Position numbers and translations under genes: made by a program. Below the pieces are notes generated by a model. It saw only the letters and a program-made list of their open reading frames with translations. It did not search any database and had not been told where the DNA came from. From the NCBI RefSeq assembly GCF_004337695.1, contig NZ_SJXJ01000010.1, positions 62,001 to 126,000 of the forward strand: a DNA stretch of 64,000 bases, written 5' to 3'. Source of the DNA: Tenacibaculum sp. M341 (GTDB lineage: Bacteria > Bacteroidota > Bacteroidia > Flavobacteriales > Flavobacteriaceae). How positions within the stretch are numbered: position 1 is the first letter of the stretch; every line of letters begins with the position of its first letter. Of this stretch, positions 1 to 7,683 are shown one piece after another.

Positions 1-36
1 AGAAAATAGCAATATGAGAAAAGTTTTTTTAATCAT
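1..36 (-). CDS. Start of a small gene running off the window (partial)
   Basis: A minus-strand ATG at 36 opens a frame reading MIKKTFLILLFS before the window ends. A basic start followed by a hydrophobic run looks like the beginning of a signal peptide. It lies downstream of the cassette-boundary element at 88-158 and would be the next cassette of the array. Only 12 codons are visible, so this is a tentative call. Confidence 0.4.
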   Translation of the reverse strand, partial: MIKKTFLILLFS

Positions 37-87
37 TAAAAGACCAGATTTTGTGTTTTTTTATAGAGTTAATTAAAAGGATTTAAC

Positions 88-158
88 TTTTGGTTTAGTG
101 AGATTTAGTCCGAAGGATTGAATCCGTAAACAATTAATAATACATTTGTAACCAAACG
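88..158 (-). repeat. Cassette-boundary palindromic element (divergent copy)
   Basis: A hairpin GATTTAGTCC / GGATTGAATC (102-111 and 115-124, loop GAA) is followed by a TTTGTAACC-like end. It has the same position and layout as the better conserved elements after the other genes of the array, but the sequence has diverged. It sits directly after the stop of the 170-709 gene. Confidence 0.5.
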
Positions 159-169
159 TTTTCGTTTTT

Positions 170-709
170 TTAGAAATCAATTATTTTATCACTATGTTTT
201 TCTTTAAGGTATTCATTTACCAGTTTGTTGTAACATATAAATTTCGAAATAAGAGAGCATCCCATTCCAAAACTTTCAATATGATATTTGTCTTTTAGTG
301 TTTTCTCTAATTTAATATCATATCCAAATCCAAACTGAAAATATTTGATTTCCTGATTTTTTAGGTCAGTAGCAAATCTTTTTTCCATTTCCGCGCAAGT
401 TTTTAATTCAGAATATTCTTCAAATCGGTTTTGTTTTTGAGAGATTTTATAATATTCAGCAAATATATATAAGTTTAAAGCTAAAGAAATTCCAAATAAT
501 CCAATTATTATTTTAGATATAACTTTTCGCCATTTTCTTATAAGAAAATATAAGCAAAGAGTTATCAAACCAATTCCATATAAGATTACAGAAATATCTA
601 ATTCTGGTCTTATATGAGAAAAATAATGCATTTTATTATAATTAAAAGTCAGAAGAATTACACCAACAATTCCTGTTGCTTCAATCAACATCTTTGATTT
701 AGAGTTCAT
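170..709 (-). CDS. Hypothetical membrane protein (cassette gene)
   Basis: I do not recognise this 179-residue protein. I chose the ATG at 709 (MNSKSKML) over the in-frame ATG at 757 because the upstream codons belong to the truncated paralogue described next. Three hydrophobic segments in the first half (about residues 8-24, 35-53 and 58-78) suggest a membrane anchor. A soluble C-terminal part follows with several Cys (TCAEME, MGCSL, ICYNK). It overlaps the 699-965 pseudogene by 11 bp. This gene and the truncated one look like a chimeric cassette made by recombination at GGAATTAAAAATGAA. Confidence 0.6.
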   Translation of the reverse strand: MNSKSKMLIEATGIVGVILLTFNYNKMHYFSHIRPELDISVILYGIGLITLCLYFLIRKWRKVISKIIIGLFGISLALNLYIFAEYYKISQKQNRFEEYSELKTCAEMEKRFATDLKNQEIKYFQFGFGYDIKLEKTLKDKYHIESFGMGCSLISKFICYNKLVNEYLKEKHSDKIIDF

Positions 710-965
710 TTTTAATTCCTTTTTGGCTTTTTCCATTTGTAAATTTTTTCTTTCCACTATTTTGATTCACAATTTCAAAATTCGATAAATTTAAAGTTGA
801 ATCAATTTTTAGTTCAAAAGTGTTGAAGTCAAATAGTTTGGAAGAAATTTGTGTTGTAAGGCAATGTTTGTTTTTTACTTCTTTAGCGTAGAACTTAAAA
901 CTATAAAAACATAACACTCCAATTAACAGAATAGAAATTAAAATCAGATTTTTCTTTTTTAGCAT
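699..965 (-). pseudogene. Truncated paralogue of the 7684-8142 cassette protein
   Basis: The 88-residue product has one N-terminal membrane segment (NLILISILLIGVLCFYSF). It then matches the intact protein at 7684-8142 almost continuously: HCLxTQISSK, FDFNTF, STLNLS, VNQNSGK and KGIKNE all recur. The match ends at KGIKNE, where the frame adds L and stops. About 60 C-terminal residues present in the paralogue are missing. The end is fused to the ATG of the following unrelated gene. It may still yield a short membrane-anchored peptide. Confidence 0.7.
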
Positions 966-982
966 TGCTTTTTTAAATTAGT

Positions 983-1116
983 AGCAACGGTTTCCTAACC
1001 GTCAATTACGGGGTAAATTAGCGATTATTTTCGGTTTAACACAAGCTTTAGTAATTCCGAATGGATTCGGATATAGTTAAATCTGCAGTCATTTTAGTTA
1101 TATTTTGTTATAAACT
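983..1116 (-). repeat. Cassette-boundary palindromic element
   Basis: The left arm GCAACGGTTTCCTAACCGTC plus AATTACGGGG can pair with the right arm ending TTTTAGTTATATTTTGTTAT. The inner hairpin AATGGATTCGG / TTAAATCTGC is degraded compared with the better copies at 5239-5372, 5953-6084 and 7541-7679. It lies after the stop of the 1122-1505 gene on the minus strand. Confidence 0.65.
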
Positions 1117-1121
1117 AGTTT

Positions 1122-1505
1122 TTATTTATAGTAATTGTGAATTTTTATAATAGTATCATTCCCTTTTTTATAAAAACTATACTCTCTGATTATTCCTATT
1201 CCATTTTCATCCACATCTATTCTTTTTTTTATTAGTCCAGACGTTAAGTTTGCCTTAGTCGTATATTCTAGAGAATAAATTCCACTAGCATTAAAATAAT
1301 CTAAAAATGTATTAATTGGTTTTTCAGTCAGTTCGAAAGTTTCAGGTATTTCAATTAGTCCTATTTTTTTTCTTTCGTTATTATACTCAATTCCGTATTT
1401 ATTTTGATTTATACTTAAAAAGCCAGATATAAAACCTTGTAATGTAAATATTGAAATAAAAATTAGGATTGAAGTTGTTATTTTCAATTTGCCATTCTTT
1501 TTCAT
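1122..1505 (-). CDS. Hypothetical membrane-anchored or exported protein (cassette gene)
   Basis: The 127-residue protein is unrecognised. The start MKKNGKLKI is followed by a hydrophobic stretch (about residues 9-30) that is a signal peptide or N-terminal anchor. The mature part is a small charged domain. It is flanked by palindromic elements on both sides (983-1116 and 1541-1664), as expected for a single-gene cassette. No catalytic motif is visible. Confidence 0.6.
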   Translation of the reverse strand: MKKNGKLKITTSILIFISIFTLQGFISGFLSINQNKYGIEYNNERKKIGLIEIPETFELTEKPINTFLDYFNASGIYSLEYTTKANLTSGLIKKRIDVDENGIGIIREYSFYKKGNDTIIKIHNYYK

Positions 1506-1540
1506 TATTCTGAGAGTTATAACATTTATTTTGACTTGTG

Positions 1541-1664
1541 ACTAACGGTCTCGGATAACCATCATTTTCGGTAAAATTAGTGATTATTTTCGAGTTTTTT
1601 GTACTAGCTTTAGGAATTCAAAGTAGATTCTCACGTAGTCGAATCCACAGTAATTACGAACCAA
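1541..1664 (-). repeat. Cassette-boundary palindromic element
   Basis: It has the outer arm ACTAACGGTCTCGGATAACC, an inner hairpin GTAGATTCTCACGTAGTCGA with degraded pairing, and an end TAATTACGAACC. It has the same layout as the neighbouring elements and follows the stop of the 1668-2282 gene. Confidence 0.65.
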
Positions 1665-1667
1665 TTT

Positions 1668-2282
1668 TTATGCAAGTTCTTCAGATATAAAATTAATTGT
1701 TTTTCCATCATTATTTGTCGCCCAAATTTGTAAAGTATCATATCCATTTCTTTTTACTTTATCAAATTCTATTTTACTCCCATCAACTAATTCAATTAAT
1801 CCATTTTCATCAACTTCATCCCTGAATTCATCTTCATAATCTATTCCATTGTATGTAGATATTTCGATTTCAAAAAGTTCATTTCCTTTTTTGTCAGAGT
1901 AATATTTTGTTGTAGGTCTGTTTTTAATTTGTTTGTCAGTAAATCTATCACAAAACAGAGCATTATATCCGTGTTTACAACCATCAAATAATAATAACTC
2001 CTCTCCAGATTCAATGTCAACAGCAAAGACAAGAGAAGGGGCGAAATCAGTTCCAACAATTAAATTTGTATAGTTTTTGTGAAGTTGCCCATAATATTTA
2101 ATCTTAAATTTTGTTTGCCCTGAACTAGTTTTTAGTTTTCTTCTCCATTCATGTGAATGTAAGTCTTTCGGATTATCAATTTGAATAGTACACCCGTCCA
2201 AAAAAGTAGGTCCTAAAACACCATTGTTCGTATTTGTGTTTTTAGATTTACCCTCCTTTTTTAAAAAATTAAAAATTCCCAT
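1668..2282 (-). CDS. Hypothetical protein (cassette gene)
   Basis: The 204-residue protein is unrecognised and has no signal peptide. MGIFNFLKKEGK at the start is common in small Bacteroidota proteins of unknown role. The remainder is mixed alpha/beta, with an acidic stretch DYEDEFRDEVDENG near residue 150. One boundary element lies after its stop (1541-1664) and another upstream of its start (2314-2448), so it is a clean cassette. Confidence 0.6.
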   Translation of the reverse strand: MGIFNFLKKEGKSKNTNTNNGVLGPTFLDGCTIQIDNPKDLHSHEWRRKLKTSSGQTKFKIKYYGQLHKNYTNLIVGTDFAPSLVFAVDIESGEELLLFDGCKHGYNALFCDRFTDKQIKNRPTTKYYSDKKGNELFEIEISTYNGIDYEDEFRDEVDENGLIELVDGSKIEFDKVKRNGYDTLQIWATNNDGKTINFISEELA

Positions 2283-2313
2283 TAATTTGAATTTAAGCTA
2301 TGCTGTTTAATTG

Positions 2314-2448
2314 GTTGCAATGGCTTCGTATAACTTTTGTTACAGGATTGAAGTTACATATTTTCTTTTAATCATTAGTTTTAGCAATTTCAAGTGGATT
2401 CGGACGAAGTTGAAACCGCCGTAATTACGGTTAGATATTGTTGTGAAA
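2314..2448 (-). repeat. Cassette-boundary palindromic element
   Basis: It starts near GTTGCAATGGCTTCGTATAA. It carries GTGGATTCGGACGAAGTTGA with the partner AACCGCC, then TAATTACGGTTAGATATTGT. The core is well conserved relative to the copies at 5953-6084 and 7541-7679. Confidence 0.7.
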
Positions 2449-2455
2449 TATTATA

Positions 2456-2983
2456 TTAATTAAACAACCCTCTAGCCTTAAAAACGCCATTTTTCTTTTT
2501 GTTAAATAGCTCTTCGAGACTCTCTCCATCTAATCCTTCCCAGGTTCCATCTTCGTCAATTATTAATGGATCAAATTGATATTTTTGATGATAGTATTCT
2601 TTCTCATTCTTATCTTTAGAAATGTATAAAATAATATTTTTATGATCTTCAAACTTAGGTCTTCCATAATGGTCGTATGTTATAAATTCTATAGTATCTT
2701 TATTCAAGTTGTTGAAAATATTTTTTAATACCTTGTACTTAGCTTTAAAGCCTAAGTCCATTGAAAAAGTAATATGTTCAATTGTGTCTCCTGTGATAGA
2801 ATCAATTTCTATTCTAGCATTATTTTCATTTGGATCAAATTCTGTTAAAGATATTTTCTCCCCAATAAATGCAAAAAGATTAATAGAATCATTTTTCCTT
2901 CTTAATTTCGATTCTAGATCAATTTTAGATGATTTACAATTAATCAGTATTATTATTCCTAAAATAGGAAGGATACGATTCAT
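2456..2983 (-). CDS. Hypothetical lipoprotein (cassette gene)
   Basis: The 175-residue protein starts MNRILPILGIIILINCKSS. This is a lipoprotein signal peptide whose lipobox ends at Cys16, so the product is probably anchored in a membrane facing the periplasm. The mature domain is unrecognised and rich in charged residues. The 3033-3617 gene lies only about 50 bp upstream with no full boundary element between them, so the two may travel as one two-gene cassette. Confidence 0.6.
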   Translation of the reverse strand: MNRILPILGIIILINCKSSKIDLESKLRRKNDSINLFAFIGEKISLTEFDPNENNARIEIDSITGDTIEHITFSMDLGFKAKYKVLKNIFNNLNKDTIEFITYDHYGRPKFEDHKNIILYISKDKNEKEYYHQKYQFDPLIIDEDGTWEGLDGESLEELFNKKKNGVFKARGLFN

Positions 2984-3032
2984 TTTATTAATGTTTTACA
3001 GTTATTTTTGTAATCGGTTGATTTAGTGTTGT

Positions 3033-3617
3033 TTATATGGTGTTAGTGGCTTTTTTAGTTTTTATTTCTATTTTACAGGCGATTCCAAATTTATTCAATT
3101 TTTTTACAACATTTATGAAGCTAGGATTGTGTACATACTCTTTATCACTACCTTCATATAAAAAGCCTAAATCTTTATAAGTTTCTCCTAAAAAATTATC
3201 AGTCTCTATTCTTTCTTCTAGAGTAATTTTATTTTCTAATACTTTGCTTTCAATTTCGTTTATGTTTGAGTCAAAAACTTCAACAAACTTGTCTATCCAT
3301 TTATTCTTAAACGGAATTTCTACGTACCAATATTCTTCCAAGTTCCTTAATTTTAATTCAAATTTTTTCACCCAATCTATAGTAGGTGCCGAACCTTTGA
3401 ATTCAATATCATTTCCTTTTTTAGATATTAATATAGCTCCAATTCCGACCCATCTGGTTCTGTTTTCTGAATTCAAATTTATTTCTGATTTTTTACACCA
3501 ATTTAATGAATAACAATAGTTATGTTCTATCATTCCTTCTTTCAAAATAACCATTTCTTCATCAAACTCTTGATTGTTGATCCATTCATTGGCTTTTTCA
3601 AGTATTTCTATTTTCAT
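3033..3617 (-). CDS. Hypothetical cytoplasmic protein (cassette gene)
   Basis: The 194-residue protein is unrecognised. I prefer the ATG at 3617 (MKIEILEKANEW) because the longer frame would start inside boundary-element sequence. There is no signal peptide or membrane segment. It shares a cassette with the lipoprotein at 2456-2983; between them only a short remnant around 2990-3030 (TTGTAATCGGTTGA on the plus strand) could be a worn boundary element. Confidence 0.55.
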   Translation of the reverse strand: MKIEILEKANEWINNQEFDEEMVILKEGMIEHNYCYSLNWCKKSEINLNSENRTRWVGIGAILISKKGNDIEFKGSAPTIDWVKKFELKLRNLEEYWYVEIPFKNKWIDKFVEVFDSNINEIESKVLENKITLEERIETDNFLGETYKDLGFLYEGSDKEYVHNPSFINVVKKLNKFGIACKIEIKTKKATNTI

Positions 3618-3627
3618 TTTTTGAATT

Positions 3628-3752
3628 GTTACTAACATTTGGTATAAGATTAGTGTGGTTTAAGCACTAAATCTAGCAAATAAATCACAGATAGAAAGTC
3701 CGTGAAGACTTTCGTAAGTATACTATAACTAGCAATTAATTTTATACTGTGT
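3628..3752 (-). repeat. Cassette-boundary element, different hairpin subtype
   Basis: It has the same position and outer design: GTTACTAACATTTGGTATAA pairs with TTATACTGTGTTAGCTAAC. The inner hairpin is different: GAAAGTC (3694-3700) and GACTTTC (3707-3713). GTGCTTAAACC-like and TAAGCACTAA segments also recur in the next element (4441-4640). Confidence 0.6.
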
Positions 3753-3755
3753 TAG

Positions 3756-4439
3756 CTAACGTATTTTATTTAATTCACCATTTTTATTTTTAAATCGATA
3801 GTCAATTTCCATAAAGCTTATTTTTCCTTTTTTCAGCTTTGTTATCAACTTTGGTGCTGATACAATTCCTTGTATTATTATAAAACCGTTAAAGTCTATT
3901 ATTTTATATTCAGATTCCCATTCTGAATCTCTTTCTAAAGGCTTTACTATGACTAGTTCATTTTCTTGATATGTAAATTGATATTCTTTGATTCCCTCAA
4001 CAGACTCAATTAATGGTTCTTTTTGCAGTTCAGATTTAAGTTTTTCTAAATCAACCTTGTTCGATTTTAAATCTAATTTTACATAAGGCAATGTATATCC
4101 ATTAAATTGTATTGTCAAAGAATCATTAGAATGTAAAATAAGAGTTTCTTTGTCACTCAATTTATAAGATTTAGTATCTGATTGACTTAGATTTAAAGTA
4201 TCTCTGTAAACGAAAACTTTAGTTTCTCCAGTTTCCATATTTACTTTGTCTTGTGTTCTTAATCTGTAAAACTGGTTTGATTTTGAACTAAAGAGAAAAC
4301 TTTGAATTTTTGCACGTTCAATAAAATTTCCTAAAGAGTCGTAAACTCCTTTAGTTCTCCATAATTTTTCTTTTTCAATATTTTGTCCAAAACTTATGGT
4401 TGAAAGAAAAATGATTATTAATGTAAATATGTTTTTCAT
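3756..4439 (-). CDS. Hypothetical exported protein (cassette gene)
   Basis: The 227-residue protein starts MKNIFTLIIIFLSTISFGQ, a clear Sec signal peptide with a Gln at the cleavage site as is usual in flavobacteria. The mature part is unrecognised and rich in beta-type sequence (KVFVYRDTLN, YTLPYVKLDL). It is probably periplasmic. It is bounded by elements at 3628-3752 and 4441-4640. Confidence 0.6.
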   Translation of the reverse strand: MKNIFTLIIIFLSTISFGQNIEKEKLWRTKGVYDSLGNFIERAKIQSFLFSSKSNQFYRLRTQDKVNMETGETKVFVYRDTLNLSQSDTKSYKLSDKETLILHSNDSLTIQFNGYTLPYVKLDLKSNKVDLEKLKSELQKEPLIESVEGIKEYQFTYQENELVIVKPLERDSEWESEYKIIDFNGFIIIQGIVSAPKLITKLKKGKISFMEIDYRFKNKNGELNKIR

Positions 4440-4440
4440 A

Positions 4441-4640
4441 TGTTAGCTATCGGCTTCGGCTGTCATTAGTGCTGGAATAGGGAAGCAGAGGCTTTCCGAT
4501 TAAGCACTAAGACGAAGCATTTTGTTTGCTTTTATTTTTTCTAATTCAAAAGTCAAATCAAAATGATTTGACGACATTATAAAAATACACTAAACTTTGG
4601 ATTAAACACCAACCCCGTATTAATTATAACCATTGTTTAT
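4441..4640 (-). repeat. Cassette-boundary region, longer and divergent
   Basis: This is 200 bp between two cassette genes. It includes TAGCTATCGGCTTCGGCTGT at one end and ATTAATTATAACCATTGTTT at the other. An internal TTAGTGCT...AGCACTAA pair and a GGAAGCAGAGGCTTTCC hairpin can be seen. It is a less conserved relative of the other boundary elements. Confidence 0.5.
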
Positions 4641-4647
4641 AGTAGTT

Positions 4648-5223
4648 TTAATCTATACCATAGTGTAAAGGGTTCTGATTGTCTGTTTTCATTTCAATCC
4701 AAAATCCCATTAACCAGAAATAAGTTATTGTTTTTAATTCTATTTTTGAATTGTGTGACATAATATGATAATCAGTATCTTTAGTACTCGAATGAAAATA
4801 TTGAAAATTTATTCTTTTCATTAATAAGGGAACTGTTTTTTCTGTACATAATTTATAAATTATACAAGACTTACTTTGCAAGGAGTCAGTATGTTTATTA
4901 ATTTCCAAAAAGGGCTCTGTAGTATTGTAATCAGTTTTCCAGAAAGAATATGAAGAAAAAGGATAATCATAGTTTTGATTCCTTGAATTTGATTCCTCTA
5001 TTATTTTTCGAGTTTTCTTTTTATTCCTAAAAAATTCGTCTCCGCAAGAAGTTAATATTACAATTTCAGTAGTGTCTTTAGTCCATTTATTATCAAGTCT
5101 TTTTTTTGTGAATTTTAAATACTGATCATTCACAATATTATTTGTTGAAGATTCAGATAAAACTAAGTAAGTCAAAATATTTACAACGATTAGCCAAATA
5201 AATATTTTCTTGATAATTTTCAT
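4648..5223 (-). CDS. Hypothetical protein with N-terminal membrane segment (cassette gene)
   Basis: The 191-residue protein is unrecognised. Residues 5-24 (KKIFIWLIVVNILTYLVL) form a signal anchor. The rest is polar, with four scattered Cys (TSCGDEF, SKSCIIYKLC) that could form disulfides if the domain is periplasmic. It is bounded by elements at 4441-4640 and 5239-5372. Confidence 0.6.
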   Translation of the reverse strand: MKIIKKIFIWLIVVNILTYLVLSESSTNNIVNDQYLKFTKKRLDNKWTKDTTEIVILTSCGDEFFRNKKKTRKIIEESNSRNQNYDYPFSSYSFWKTDYNTTEPFLEINKHTDSLQSKSCIIYKLCTEKTVPLLMKRINFQYFHSSTKDTDYHIMSHNSKIELKTITYFWLMGFWIEMKTDNQNPLHYGID

Positions 5224-5238
5224 TTTTTGTAATTACTA

Positions 5239-5372
5239 CCAACGGCTTCGTATAACCGTCCGTTTCGGGTTAAATTAGTTATTTTTTCTTTTATTCACTA
5301 GCCTTAGCAATTCCGAGTAGATTCGGACGTAGTAGAATCCGCCGTAGTTTTGGTTATATATTGTTGTAAACA
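5239..5372 (-). repeat. Cassette-boundary palindromic element, well conserved
   Basis: The outer arms CAACGGCTTCGTATAACCGT and GGTTATATATTGTTGTAA are complementary. The inner hairpin GTAGATTCGGAC / GTAGAATCCGC carries an extra unpaired G. The whole unit can fold as one long imperfect hairpin. It is one of three near-identical copies, with those at 5953-6084 and 7541-7679. Confidence 0.8.
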
Positions 5373-5383
5373 GTTATTTATTT

Positions 5384-5944
5384 TTAATAAGCCCATCTTT
5401 CTAAATTTTCAAAGTATTTCCATTCACCGTTTTCCATTTTATATAATTCAGTACTTCCTCCAGAATTCCCTCTAATAATTGTTATCAAGGCCATTTTTCC
5501 ATCGTTTGACATAATCGGTCTTGAAATTGAAAGAGGGTAATTTCTCCATTCGCTTTTGTTGTTGTTAAGACCTTTTATTTCCTTTTTTAATTTCTTTTGT
5601 TCAGCTTTTGGTTTGTCTGACATTTTGTGCATTTCTTTTTTTATGTCAATTCTCTTGCCTTTAGAAACTATTATTCGTTTTTTAAGTTCGCTTTTAGTCC
5701 ATTTGCTGTAATCAATTTCAAGAGTATCAATTTTGGATATTAATTCTCTCACATTTAATGAGTCAGATTTACTTTTTCTATAAAAAAAATCCTTTTCATA
5801 GAGTATAGAAAACGGAAGTTTCGGTTTAGCTGGTTTTTCATAAACAATTAAAGATTTTTCAGTCAATCCAACATCAAGGATATTTTGCGCACTTAATTCA
5901 GTTGCAAAAAAAGAAATTAGAATTATCAGTAGTAGGTTTTTCAT
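5384..5944 (-). CDS. Hypothetical exported protein (cassette gene)
   Basis: The 186-residue protein starts MKNLLLIILISFFATELSAQ, a Sec signal peptide. A Lys-rich central helix (about residues 85-130) and a C-terminal part with IRGNSGGSTELYKMENGEW follow. That part resembles the end of small proteins that hold a beta-sheet around a GxSGG turn, but I do not assign a family. It is bounded by two of the best conserved elements. Confidence 0.6.
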   Translation of the reverse strand: MKNLLLIILISFFATELSAQNILDVGLTEKSLIVYEKPAKPKLPFSILYEKDFFYRKSKSDSLNVRELISKIDTLEIDYSKWTKSELKKRIIVSKGKRIDIKKEMHKMSDKPKAEQKKLKKEIKGLNNNKSEWRNYPLSISRPIMSNDGKMALITIIRGNSGGSTELYKMENGEWKYFENLERWAY

Positions 5945-5952
5945 AAATTGTG

Positions 5953-6084
5953 TACAACGGTTCGGCTATGGTTAGTTGCGGGTTAAATTAGTTATTTTTT
6001 TCTTTTGTTCATTAGCATTAGCAATTCCGAGTGGATTCGGACGTAGTCGAATCCGCCGTAATTACGGTTATTGATTGTTGTAAG
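5953..6084 (-). repeat. Cassette-boundary palindromic element, well conserved
   Basis: Its core TTCCGAGTGGATTCGGACGT continues as AGTCGAATCCGCCGTAATTA. The hairpin arms are GTGGATTCG-GAC and GTCGAATCCGC, with one bulged G. The outer arms are CAACGGTTCGGCTATGGTTA and TTATTGATTGTTGTAAG. The core is identical to that at 7541-7679. Confidence 0.8.
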
Positions 6085-6092
6085 TTTGTTTT

Positions 6093-6461
6093 TTATTCAT
6101 TAATAATATCAAACTCTTTGTATTTCATTCTTTGAGAGTCATTATATTTTTCAGTCCAATATCCGTTTTCAAATTTTTGTACAACTAAACCTAGTCTAAA
6201 TTTATTTTGGATAAGATTCTGTATAACATTTCTCAAGTCAATATCCGTTCCTTCGTATTGAAGTTCAGTTCCAAATCCGTCTTTTACTTCAAAAGTGTGA
6301 TAATTAAAGTCAAACTTTATATTTTTCCTTAATAATTCATCACAAATTATTAATCTAAAGTGGTCTTCCAGAGTTTCTTCATACATTCCCTCTCCTTGAA
6401 AATCAAATATCGTTCTCATTGGAATACTAAATCTTAAATTCTTTTTATTTTCTTTATTCAT
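6093..6461 (-). CDS. Hypothetical cytoplasmic protein (cassette gene)
   Basis: The 122-residue protein has no signal peptide or membrane segment and is unrecognised. A conserved-looking acidic/aromatic stretch (MRTIFDFQGEGMYEETLEDH) lies near residue 15. The size and soluble character would fit an immunity-type protein, but nothing in the sequence proves it. It is bounded by elements at 5953-6084 and 6492-6612. Confidence 0.55.
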   Translation of the reverse strand: MNKENKKNLRFSIPMRTIFDFQGEGMYEETLEDHFRLIICDELLRKNIKFDFNYHTFEVKDGFGTELQYEGTDIDLRNVIQNLIQNKFRLGLVVQKFENGYWTEKYNDSQRMKYKEFDIINE

Positions 6462-6491
6462 AATTGAATTTTCGAGAATGTTTAAATGACT

Positions 6492-6612
6492 TACAACGGT
6501 CTCAGCTAAGGAATCGTTGCGTTGGTTTTAGCGTTTACTTGGTAAATATACTTAAACATTTGGTGATCAGCGGTATTTTCCCAAGGGGAAAATCCGTAAG
6601 CAATGTTTTTTA
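6492..6612 (-). repeat. Cassette-boundary element with a C/G-tract hairpin
   Basis: The outer arm TTACAACGGTCTCAGCTAAG resembles the other copies. The inner hairpin here is ATTTTCCC-AA-GGGGAAAAT, close to 6570-6592, and is unlike the GGATTCGG type. The end GTAAGCAATGTTTTTTAGG runs into the stop region of the 6620-7090 gene. Confidence 0.6.
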
Positions 6613-6619
6613 GGTTTTG

Positions 6620-7090
6620 TTAGACAATGTTATTTTCATTACAATTATTAGGATTCAAATAATCTGAAATCATTATTCCCAAAAAATTAGTTGACAAACT
6701 CATTATCCATAAGAAATAACCAATATCATATCCAGTTATAGGTTTTTCTGTTCCACCTTCATTAACTATTATATTATCAAATAGCAAAAAAGATAGTCCA
6801 CATAATAATGCTATGAGTCCGAAAATTTTTGCTCTTTTTATTCTATTTTTAAGTATACATATTAAAGAGATTAAAATTAACGGATTAGCTAACCAAGGAA
6901 TAACTTTTAAGTCAAACATAAACATCCAACCGAAAAGTAGTGCAATCAAGCCATTTGAACCAACTGAATCAATTTTTTCTTCTCCAACAAAATATGTGTT
7001 TTGAGTCAAAGAAATTATGAAAAAAATCAAACAAATAGCGATGAATATTTTATTAATCACCGATGTTTTCTTTTTATTCATTTTCTTCAT
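6620..7090 (-). CDS. Hypothetical four-helix membrane protein (cassette gene)
   Basis: The 156-residue protein has about four hydrophobic segments (IFIAICLIFFIISL; GLIALLFGWMFMFDL; PLILISLICIL; IFGLIALLCGLSFLLF). It is therefore an integral membrane protein, probably of the inner membrane. No family is recognised. It is bounded by elements at 6492-6612 and 7112-7170. Confidence 0.6.
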   Translation of the reverse strand: MKKMNKKKTSVINKIFIAICLIFFIISLTQNTYFVGEEKIDSVGSNGLIALLFGWMFMFDLKVIPWLANPLILISLICILKNRIKRAKIFGLIALLCGLSFLLFDNIIVNEGGTEKPITGYDIGYFLWIMSLSTNFLGIMISDYLNPNNCNENNIV

Positions 7091-7111
7091 TAATTAACGG
7101 TTATTTTAATA

Positions 7112-7170
7112 TTGCCTAACGGTTTCGGCTAAGCTACGTTTTAATGCAGTTTAGGTGGTGTTGGGCAATC
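7112..7170 (-). repeat. Short cassette-boundary element
   Basis: This is the shortest copy, about 59 bp. Its ends, ATTGCCTAACGGTTTCGGCT and TGTTGGGCAAT, are inverted. The inner hairpin is reduced. On the minus strand the end reads CCGTTAGGC, which satisfies the GTTRRRY pattern of classical integron simple sites. Confidence 0.55.
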
Positions 7171-7174
7171 GTTT

Positions 7175-7522
7175 TTAATTTAAATTGTATTTTTTCGTTC
7201 TTTTCTTTTGATAGTAACAAAACACCTTTTTTTTTGATAAATCTAGAAAAACTGAATCTACAGGTTCTTCAAGTGGAAATTCAATATAAGACCCTAAAAA
7301 ACTTATAACAATCATGTTTCTTATATTTTCTAAATCCAATACTGCATTACCATTCATATCAGATTCTGTTCCAATAGGTGGTTTAGAATTTTTAATTAAA
7401 ATAGTTGCACCTCTAATTGGTTTGTTCTTGTCAAAGATAAGTTTAAATTTAACTTTGTTTGTGATTTTATTTTGTCCACAACAGCTAAAAGCAAAACAAA
7501 ATATTACAATTATTAATTTCAT
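7175..7522 (-). CDS. Lipoprotein with carboxypeptidase-regulatory-like fold (cassette gene)
   Basis: The 115-residue protein starts MKLIIVIFCFAFSCCGQN, a lipoprotein signal with Cys at 14-15. The mature sequence KPIRGATILIKNSKPPIGTE, then DMNGNAVLDL and VISFLGS, is the pattern of a CarboxypepD_reg-like beta-sandwich. In Bacteroidota that fold usually forms the N-terminal domain of SusC-like transporters. Here it stands alone. Its role is unknown, but it is probably surface or periplasmic. The short element 7112-7170 follows its stop. Confidence 0.65.
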   Translation of the reverse strand: MKLIIVIFCFAFSCCGQNKITNKVKFKLIFDKNKPIRGATILIKNSKPPIGTESDMNGNAVLDLENIRNMIVISFLGSYIEFPLEEPVDSVFLDLSKKKVFCYYQKKRTKKYNLN

Positions 7523-7540
7523 TTATTGGTAGTTTGAATG

Positions 7541-7679
7541 TTGCCCAACGGTCTCGTATAATCGTCAGTTACGGGATTAAAGTTAATGTTTTTCGACTAA
7601 GCACAGACGTTAGCAATTCCGAGTGGATTCGGACGTAGTCGAATCCGCCGTAATTGCGGTTATACATTATTATAACCAG
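7541..7679 (-). repeat. Cassette-boundary palindromic element, well conserved
   Basis: Left arm CCAACGGTCTCGTATAATCG plus TCAGTTACGGG pairs with right arm CCGTAATTGCGGTTATACAT over more than 20 bp. The inner hairpin GTGGATTCGGAC (7623-7634) / GTCGAATCCGC (7638-7648) has a bulged G. On the minus strand the terminal site reads GTTGGGC, matching GTTRRRY. Confidence 0.8.
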
Positions 7680-7683
7680 TTTT

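Noticed and set aside
2709-3026. Plus-strand frame of 105 codons opposite the lipoprotein gene
   Set aside because: Antisense shadow of 2456-2983; no coherent signal, motif or ribosome site.
3244-3513. Plus-strand frame of 89 codons
   Set aside because: Antisense shadow of 3033-3617.
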